Program-made: the position numbers and the translations under genes | From: Bacillota bacterium | GTDB lineage: Bacteria > Bacillota > Sulfobacillia > RBS10-35 > JAJYVN01 | Assembly: GCA_021791995.1 (NCBI GenBank) | Contig: JAJYVN010000064.1 | Coordinates: forward strand, 1-11,831 | Reading direction: 5' to 3' | Length of the DNA: 11,831 nucleotides | Notes under the pieces: model-generated | What the model saw: the letters and a program-made list of their open reading frames with translations, nothing else | Database searches by the model: none | What the model was told of the DNA's origin: nothing | Shown here: piece after piece, positions 6,712 through 11,831 of the stretch | Position numbering within the stretch: position 1 is the first letter of the stretch | Layout of the letters: every line of letters begins with the position of its first letter

Positions 6712-7878
6712 CTATCCACCCGATCCGAGGGCTGCAATTCGCCGGGCCGCTTCCTCTAACCGGTCGTCGGAACAGGTCAGGGAGATGCGGAAAAAGCCCT
6801 CCCCCTCCTGTCCATAGCCAGTGCCGGGTGTAACGAAAACGCCGGCCTCCTCCAAGAGGCGCCCCGCAAACCCCTCAGAAGTCTCGCCCTCGGGCACCGG
6901 ACACCAGAGATAAATGGTGCCCCGGGGAGGCTGCACGGCGATGCCTGCCGCGCGGAGAGCCTCCACCATGCGGTCCCGCCTCCGCCGATAGACGGAGACC
7001 TGGGACGCGACCAGTGCTTCGGATTGGGTCAGAGCCCGCTCGGCCGCAACCTGCACAGCGGTAAACGGACCGGAATCGGTGTTGTTTTTCACCGTACCGA
7101 GGGCTTCGATCGCATCCGCGTTTCCGCAGGCAAACCCAATCCGCCACCCGGTCATGTTGAAGGGTTTGCTGAGGGAATGAAACTCAATCGCCACATCCTT
7201 CGCCCCTTGGACCTCCAGCACGCTGGGCGCATGGTAGCCATCGTACGTAATCTCGGCGTAGGCATTGTCATGGCAGAGTACAATCCCATATCGGCGGCAG
7301 AAATCCACCGCCTCCTCGAAGAATTCCAGGTCAGCGACCGCCGTTGTCGGGTTATTGGGGTAGTTGAGGAAGAGGATCTTCGCGCGTTCCACAATCTCCG
7401 TCGGAATGCGGCTCAGCTCCGGAAGAAAACCATGCTCGGCACGGAGCGGCATGCGATAGGCGAACCCGCCACAGAAGGCCGTGTGCACCGCATACACCGG
7501 ATACCCCGGATCCGGGCAGAGCGTAACGTCCCCGGGATCGACCAGGGCCCACACCAGGTGCGCAAGGCCTTCCTTGGCACCGATCAGCCCCAACAGCTCC
7601 CGTTCCGGATCCACCGTAACGCCAAAGCGACGCAGCATATAGCGAGCGGCTGCTTGACGAAAGGACAGACTGCCTTTGTAGTCGGGGTAGCGGTGGTTCG
7701 ACGGGTCCCCCACCGCCTGCCGCATCTCGGCGATGATCGGCTCGGGGGTCGATAGATCCGGGTCCCCGATCCCAAGCGGAATCACATCCACGCCACGAGC
7801 GACCACCGCTGCCTTGCGCGCATCGAGTTGGGCAAAGAGATACGGCGGTACCTGCGTGAGACGTTGCGACAAACGCAC
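6712..7878 (-). CDS. dapL: LL-diaminopimelate aminotransferase (DapL type)
   Basis: A 388-residue class I/II fold-type I PLP aminotransferase. Features in order: IPLGIGDPDLSTPEPI, HRYPDYKGSLSFRQAAA, GAKEGLAHL, LNYPNNPTTAV with the Asn that contacts the substrate carboxylate, CHDNAYAEITYDG, and the PLP-binding Lys238 in HSLSKPFNMTGWRIGFA. The C-terminus has RGTIYLWCPVPEG and GEGFFRISLTCSDDRLEEAARR with the carboxylate-binding Arg. This matches DapL, which turns tetrahydrodipicolinate into LL-diaminopimelate with glutamate in one cytoplasmic step and bypasses DapD/C/E. The dapF gene ends 21 bases upstream; DapF uses DapL's product, which strengthens the call over a generic aspartate aminotransferase. 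The GTG start has a full AAGGAGGT site (7885-7892). The gene ends with TAG. Confidence 0.87.
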   Translation of the reverse strand: MRLSQRLTQVPPYLFAQLDARKAAVVARGVDVIPLGIGDPDLSTPEPIIAEMRQAVGDPSNHRYPDYKGSLSFRQAAARYMLRRFGVTVDPERELLGLIGAKEGLAHLVWALVDPGDVTLCPDPGYPVYAVHTAFCGGFAYRMPLRAEHGFLPELSRIPTEIVERAKILFLNYPNNPTTAVADLEFFEEAVDFCRRYGIVLCHDNAYAEITYDGYHAPSVLEVQGAKDVAIEFHSLSKPFNMTGWRIGFACGNADAIEALGTVKNNTDSGPFTAVQVAAERALTQSEALVASQVSVYRRRRDRMVEALRAAGIAVQPPRGTIYLWCPVPEGETSEGFAGRLLEEAGVFVTPGTGYGQEGEGFFRISLTCSDDRLEEAARRIAALGSGG

Positions 7879-7884
7879 GCTTCG

Positions 7885-7892
7885 ACCTCCTT
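7885..7892 (-). promoter_or_regulatory. Strong ribosome binding site of dapL
   Basis: AAGGAGGT on the minus strand matches the full anti-Shine-Dalgarno core and ends six bases before the GTG at 7878. It fixes that start and implies strong translation, although the upstream dapF stop is only a few bases away. Confidence 0.75.
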
Positions 7893-7899
7893 CTACGAC

Positions 7900-8751
7900 T
7901 CAGCGAGGAGCATATACCCCGGAGAAGACCTGAACCGTTGGGCCCGTCATCCAGACGTGATCGTCGCTTGCCCACTCGATCTCAAGATCTCCGCCCTCCA
8001 GGTGCACCAAAGCCCTCCGTCCCGTCCGCGCCGTGCGGCTCGACGCCACCAAGGCAGCGGCCGCACCCGTACCACAAGCCAGTGTTTCGCCACTGCCGCG
8101 TTCCCAAACACGCATCCGCAACGCATCCTCGGCCATGACCTGCACAAACTCTACGTTCACCCGCCGGGGAAAGAGCGGATCATGTTCCAGCGCTAGACCG
8201 ATCGTCTGCACCGGAACGGAGGCCACATCGCGGACAAAGATGACGGCGTGTGGATTGCCCATCGACACTGCCGTGAGTGTCAGGCACTGGTCGGAAACCT
8301 CCACCGGGTATTCGATGGCCTCCTCGTCCGACGGCCCAAGCATCGGTATCTCCCCACGCCGTAAGCGAGGAACCCCCATATCCACACGCACACGACCCAC
8401 CGCACCGTCCTGGACCACGACCTCCGGACGCACAATGCCGGCGGCTGTCTCCACGGAGAACACGGTCCCTCGAACGTAGCCACGTTCATACGCCAATTTC
8501 GCGAAGCCGCGTACACCATTGCCACACATCTCGGCCTCGGACCCATCGGCGTTCCAGATGCGCATGCGAAGGTCCGCAACCTGACTCGGCTCGATGGTGA
8601 TGATCCCGTCCGAACCGACACCGAAGTGCCGGTCGGACATCGCAATGGCCACCCCCGGCAAGTCCGCCGGTAGCTGGTGTGAGACACCATCGAGATAGAG
8701 GTAGTCATTGCCGAGTCCCTGTACCTTGACGAAGGGAATCCCCTCATCCAC
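7900..8751 (-). CDS. dapF: Diaminopimelate epimerase
   Basis: A 283-residue DapF, normal for the family. It interconverts LL- and meso-diaminopimelate in the cytoplasm by a two-cysteine acid/base mechanism without cofactor. Both catalytic cysteines are present: Cys76 in AEMCGNGVRG and Cys226 in ETLACGTGAAAAL. Other signatures are VKVQGLGNDYLYLD at the N-terminus, FGVGSDGIITIEPS, IWNADGSEAEM, MGNPHAVIFV and VNVEFVQV. I chose GTG 8751 because GGGGGGAG lies just upstream and MDEGIPFVKVQGLGND gives a natural N-terminus. The GTG at 8775 would add eight residues, but it has no ribosome site and lies only about nine bases from the likely transcription start. It is followed after 21 bases by dapL, so dapF-dapL is an LL-DAP to meso-DAP pair feeding lysine and peptidoglycan synthesis. 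Confidence 0.94.
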   Translation of the reverse strand: MDEGIPFVKVQGLGNDYLYLDGVSHQLPADLPGVAIAMSDRHFGVGSDGIITIEPSQVADLRMRIWNADGSEAEMCGNGVRGFAKLAYERGYVRGTVFSVETAAGIVRPEVVVQDGAVGRVRVDMGVPRLRRGEIPMLGPSDEEAIEYPVEVSDQCLTLTAVSMGNPHAVIFVRDVASVPVQTIGLALEHDPLFPRRVNVEFVQVMAEDALRMRVWERGSGETLACGTGAAAALVASSRTARTGRRALVHLEGGDLEIEWASDDHVWMTGPTVQVFSGVYAPR

Positions 8752-8790
8752 GCGTCTCCCCCCGATCCGGTCCACGACAGCACTGGGCGC

Positions 8791-8819
8791 ATTATAGCGG
8801 AAGCGGCGGATCCCAGACC
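8791..8819 (-). promoter_or_regulatory. Promoter of the dapF-dapL operon
   Basis: A perfect TATAAT -10 box on the minus strand at 8791-8796, in the 70-base gap between the ATPase stop and the dapF start. The -35 region is poor: GGTCTG at 17-base or TGGTCT at 18-base spacing. An A/T-only hexamer is conspicuous in this GC-rich setting and sits 39 bases before the dapF start. Confidence 0.55.
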
Positions 8820-8821
8820 AC

Positions 8822-11617
8822 TCACGCCGCGCGGCGCAATCGTCGCACCGTGAACGACGCCGTGCGGCGTCGCCACGCGCGACGGAAGATCTCGCCCAGA
8901 CCGGAGGCGACGGCGCCCAACAGGGATGCCCCGACGATCAGTCCCCAACCGAACAGGGAGGGCGCGACGAAGTCAAACAGAGACCGAAGCGCCGGCAGAT
9001 ACGTGACGGCTAACAGGATCAGAAGCGATGAGCCAATCGCCAAGAGCAGCACACGGTTGGCCAAAAGATCGATCTCCCAGAGCCCCTTGCCCTCGGCCCG
9101 AGCATCCAGGGCATGCAAGAGCTGGCTGAGGACCAGCGTGGCGGTGGCGGCGGTGCGCGCCGCCACCAGGGAACCAGTGACCCGATCCGTGAACACGAAC
9201 ATGCCCAACGTCAACAGCCCAATGATCACCCCACGTGCGACAATGCGCTTGCCGAGGCCCCGTGCAAAGACGCTTTCTCGGGGCGACCGCGGTGGGCGGT
9301 CCATCACATCCCCAATGGGCGGATCCACCCCCAGTGCCAGCGCCGGGAGACCGTCGGTCACCAGATTGATCAGGAGAAGCTGGAGTGGCAGAAGCGGAAG
9401 CGGAAGGCCGAGGAGGGTCCCCCCGAGCATGACCAGAACCTCGCCGGTATTGCAAGCCAGTAGGTAGCGAACGAACTTGCGAATGTTCTCATAGATGGCT
9501 CTGCCTTCTTCCACCGCGGAGACGATCGTCGCAAAGTTGTCGTCTACGAGGATGAGGCCGCTCGCTTCCCTTGTCACATCCGTTCCGCTGCGCCCCATAG
9601 CAATCCCGATGTCCGCCTCCTTCACAGCCGGCGCGTCGTTAACGCCATCTCCCGTCATGGCCACAACCTCACCGGTGGAGCGCAGTGCCTCAACAATCCG
9701 CAGCTTGTCGGCCGGTGAGACGCGGGCGTAGACGGAGACCGTCGATACCAACCGCCGCAGGTCTCGGTCGCTGGCGGCCGCAAGCTCTTGACCGGTCACC
9801 ACCCGACCACTCGGTCGGATCAAGCCGATCCGGTGCGCAACGGCTCGGGCAGTGAGGGCGTGATCGCCGGTAATCATGACGACGCGAATTCCCGCCCGCT
9901 GACAGCGGCGGATGGACGCGGGCACCTCCGGCCGCGGCGGATCCATCATTCCAACAAGCCCCAGAAAGGTCAGCCCCACCTCCACCATAGAGGAGACACG
10001 CTCCTCTGGTAAGGCATCGAGGCCCCCGCTTTCGCCGGGCCAACTCCGGTCCGCCAGCGCCAGAACACGCAGGGCATCCTGCGCCATGCGCTCCCCCTCC
10101 CTGCGAATCTCACTCGTCCAGTGCGCATCCAGGGGTACCTCTCGGCCGTCGGGAAGCGCGACCTGCGTACAGCGCAACAGAACGTCCTCCAATGCTCCCT
10201 TGACCATCACGATTTGGTGATCACCTTCGCGAACAATGACCGCCATCCGGCGACGCTCCGAGGAAAACGGAACCTCCGCGGTCCGCGCCACATGTCTGTA
10301 CAGGTCTTTCGCTCGCTGCTCGGAGTCCGTTGCCCACTGCCCCAAGGCCGACTCCGTAGGATCACCGTTCGGCGGCGTCCCGCTCTGCGTATCTGAGTGC
10401 CAAGCGTTGTTGCAGAGGAGCGCCACCCGTTCGCAGCGCAGAAGTGCAACGTTCTCGGCATCCGCTCCGTCCCGCTCCCGATACCGCCGTCCGCCGGCAA
10501 GGACAGCATGCACCACCATGCGGTTCTGCGTCAGGGTCCCCGTCTTATCCGAACAGATCACCGTCGCGCACCCGAGCGTCTCCACGGCCGGCAACTGACG
10601 GACAATGGCATTCTTACGAATCATACGCTGCACACCGAGGGCCAAGGCGATGGTAACGATGGCCGGTAGCCCCTCTGGAATCGCCGCGACAGCCAGACTC
10701 ACTCCGGCCAAGAACATACGGTACGGTGGCTCCCCGCGTAACACGCCAACGGTCACGACCGCGCAGGAAACAGCGAGACAAATGATCACAAGCCACCGCC
10801 CCAGTTGGTCGAGGCGGCGTTCGAGGGGGGTGGCCGTATCACCGGCCTCATGCAAGAGGCGTGCAATGCGACCCACCTCCGTCTGCATCCCGCAAGCGGT
10901 GGTTACAGCCACGCCACGACCACGCACGAGATGGCTCCCCTGGTACAGCATGTTCGTGCGCTCCGCCAGGGGAACAGCGGTGCCGGATAACGCAGCCAAC
11001 TGCTTGCCCGCTGCATGCGACTCACCGGTGAGAGCGGACTCCTCTGCCGCCAAGGAGTGGACTTCGATCAACCGAGCATCGGCAGGGACACGGTCCCCCG
11101 CTTCCAGCAGAAGAATATCCCCGGGAACCACCACATCGGCCGTTACGATTTGTTCCACTCCGTCTCGCAAAACCCGTGCGCGGGGAGCCACGAGTTGGCG
11201 CAGGGCGTCGAGCGAACGCTCGGCGCGCGACTCCTGGACCGTCCCCAAAACGGCGTTGGTCAGAAGAATGACCAAGATGGCCAGGCCGTCCGGCACTTCC
11301 CCGAGCACGAAGGAGATCACCGCTGCCCCCACAAGAACCAGCACCATGAAGTCGCGAAACTGGTCCAGCCAAAGTGCAACAATTCCCTTGCCCCGTCGGG
11401 ACTCGAGGCGGTTTGGCCCGTACTGCACCAGTCTCTGCCGCACCTCCGCCGCGGCCAATCCACGCGAGGGGTCCACCTCGAGCTCACAACATACCTGCTC
11501 CGCGGTCCGCGTATACGCGGGAGATGGGTGGGAGAGCCCGCCTTCGGATTCCGTGCGTCCACCACCCACCACCGAATGGTCGGTACCCCTCGTTGCAGCA
11601 GGGCGACTGCGCCGCAA
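8822..11617 (-). CDS. P2A-type calcium-transporting P-type ATPase
   Basis: A 931-residue cation pump of the SERCA/PMCA-like P2A class. It has an N-terminal cation ATPase domain (SRGLAAAEVRQRLVQYGPNRL), TM1-2 (about 83-120), an actuator domain with LTGES, and TM4 with AAIPEGLP (Glu315). The phosphorylation site is CSDKTGTLTQNRM (Asp357), followed by nucleotide-binding MVKGALED, hinge MTGDGVNDAP, and TM5-10. Ion ligands can be read by homology with SERCA: Glu315 (E309), Asn723 and Glu726 (N768, E771), Asn751, Thr754 and Asp755 (N796, T799, D800). The TM8 position equivalent to E908 is Gln832, which suggests one Ca2+ per cycle, as in related bacterial and plasma-membrane pumps. It expels Ca2+ (possibly Mn2+) across the cytoplasmic membrane using ATP. 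The C-terminus is Arg-rich. The TTG at 11617 has GAGGAGG eight bases upstream. An internal GTG near residue 15 is a weaker alternative. Confidence 0.93.
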   Translation of the reverse strand: MRRSRPAATRGTDHSVVGGGRTESEGGLSHPSPAYTRTAEQVCCELEVDPSRGLAAAEVRQRLVQYGPNRLESRRGKGIVALWLDQFRDFMVLVLVGAAVISFVLGEVPDGLAILVILLTNAVLGTVQESRAERSLDALRQLVAPRARVLRDGVEQIVTADVVVPGDILLLEAGDRVPADARLIEVHSLAAEESALTGESHAAGKQLAALSGTAVPLAERTNMLYQGSHLVRGRGVAVTTACGMQTEVGRIARLLHEAGDTATPLERRLDQLGRWLVIICLAVSCAVVTVGVLRGEPPYRMFLAGVSLAVAAIPEGLPAIVTIALALGVQRMIRKNAIVRQLPAVETLGCATVICSDKTGTLTQNRMVVHAVLAGGRRYRERDGADAENVALLRCERVALLCNNAWHSDTQSGTPPNGDPTESALGQWATDSEQRAKDLYRHVARTAEVPFSSERRRMAVIVREGDHQIVMVKGALEDVLLRCTQVALPDGREVPLDAHWTSEIRREGERMAQDALRVLALADRSWPGESGGLDALPEERVSSMVEVGLTFLGLVGMMDPPRPEVPASIRRCQRAGIRVVMITGDHALTARAVAHRIGLIRPSGRVVTGQELAAASDRDLRRLVSTVSVYARVSPADKLRIVEALRSTGEVVAMTGDGVNDAPAVKEADIGIAMGRSGTDVTREASGLILVDDNFATIVSAVEEGRAIYENIRKFVRYLLACNTGEVLVMLGGTLLGLPLPLLPLQLLLINLVTDGLPALALGVDPPIGDVMDRPPRSPRESVFARGLGKRIVARGVIIGLLTLGMFVFTDRVTGSLVAARTAATATLVLSQLLHALDARAEGKGLWEIDLLANRVLLLAIGSSLLILLAVTYLPALRSLFDFVAPSLFGWGLIVGASLLGAVASGLGEIFRRAWRRRTASFTVRRLRRAA
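8825..8836. repeat. Perfect GC palindrome at the ATPase stop
   Basis: CGCCGCGCGGCG is its own reverse complement and lies in the last four sense codons of the ATPase gene, ending at its stop. It pairs with a second inverted repeat 18 bases away. Confidence 0.6.
8855..8872. repeat. Inverted repeat in the ATPase C-terminal codons
   Basis: CGACGCCG (8855-8862) and CGGCGTCG (8865-8872) are exact eight-base arms around TG. They lie within Arg-rich codons of the ATPase tail. Together with 8825-8836 they could slow or end the ATPase transcript before the dapF promoter, but no T-tract follows on the minus strand. Confidence 0.5.
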
Positions 11618-11831
11618 GCCACGCGCCTCCTCATAGCGGAACCTCCAGGGGCCGGTCCACCACGGGGATTTCTATGCGCAGGCACAGGTCGCGATGAGGA
11701 GGGAGCTGGGATCACGGTCAGCGTCGCTCGGCGCAGGGGCCTCGCTTCTTCGTGCGGCAGGACTCATCTTTAGGTATCTGAGCGACATGCGACAATCATT
11801 CATCACGAGCAAAGCGCCACAATCTTCAGCC
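11618..11831. other. Region upstream of the calcium ATPase, no gene recognised
   Basis: This 214-base stretch holds the leader of the ATPase. A weak promoter-like pair on the minus strand, TTGTCG (11790-11795) and TAAAGA (11767-11772) with a 17-base spacer, could serve the ATPase. DNA beyond about 11761 is clearly more A/T-rich than the genes. Short open frames exist on both strands (for example a plus-strand ATG at 11787 running off the edge), but none has a ribosome site or a recognisable protein. Confidence 0.4.
11626..11632 (-). promoter_or_regulatory. Ribosome binding site of the calcium ATPase
   Basis: GAGGAGG on the minus strand, eight bases before the TTG at 11617; it supports this rare start. 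It overlaps an out-of-frame ATG (11632-11634) that has its own GGAGG seven bases upstream. Confidence 0.55.

Noticed and set aside
7024..7755. 243-codon plus-strand frame opposite dapL
   Set aside because: Its product is a mirror of the conserved aminotransferase codons, with no ribosome site.
10605..11636. Long open frame (343 codons) on the plus strand opposite the calcium ATPase, and others at 11015-11773 and 10236-10598
   Set aside because: They lie antisense to a strongly conserved P-type ATPase, have Arg/Ser/Thr-rich low-information products and no ribosome site. GC-rich genes commonly open such frames.
11672..11831. Minus-strand open frame entering from the right edge and ending at TAG 11672, as the tail of another gene
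   Set aside because: About 52 codons with no recognisable family. Its Ala/Pro/Ser/Arg-rich end gives no support, and it may be chance.
1..11831. CRISPR array, tRNA, rRNA, insertion sequence or prophage
   Set aside because: No regularly spaced repeats, cloverleaf, transposase, terminal inverted repeats or phage proteins were seen. All eight genes are ordinary chromosomal families with similar composition.

Overview
This is a GC-rich bacterial window (roughly 60-65 % G+C by eye) holding eight chromosomal genes. Most of them make or remodel the cell envelope. No rRNA, tRNA, CRISPR array, insertion sequence or phage gene was seen. A membrane-anchored sortase, a one-step LL-diaminopimelate aminotransferase (DapL) beside diaminopimelate epimerase, strong AAGGAGG-type ribosome binding sites and many GTG/TTG starts suggest a Gram-positive-type, high-GC bacterium. 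A deep-branching Bacillota (Sulfobacillus/Thermaerobacter-like) or a relative is possible, but this is inference and no taxonomic marker was read.

Layout. (1) 1-1254, minus strand: murD, the D-glutamate-adding ligase of peptidoglycan synthesis, running off the left edge. It is interrupted by an in-frame amber codon (859-861) 12 codons after the P-loop lysine, with the reading frame intact on both sides. (2) 1383-6605, plus strand, divergent from murD: a tight run of four genes, moxR (AAA+ ATPase), a DUF58 protein, a TgpA-like membrane transglutaminase and a class-unassigned sortase. (3) 6606-6711: a short convergent intergenic region with weak hairpins. (4) 6712-8751, minus strand: dapF then dapL, with a perfect TATAAT -10 box in front of dapF. 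(5) 8822-11617, minus strand: a P2A-type calcium-transporting ATPase. (6) 11618-11831: upstream region of the ATPase with no convincing gene.

How the genes fit together. DapL converts tetrahydrodipicolinate to LL-diaminopimelate, and DapF epimerises it to meso-diaminopimelate for lysine and for the peptide stem that follows MurD's step. The MoxR/DUF58/TgpA trio is a widespread but poorly understood envelope module in which a MoxR ATPase is thought to act with a DUF58 protein and a membrane transglutaminase. Here a sortase follows the trio 58 bases downstream, which puts two thiol enzymes with extracytoplasmic active sites in one apparent operon. The main points for a second look are the amber codon and G10 tract in murD, the sortase coupling with its odd structured leader, and the degenerate metal site in the DUF58 protein.
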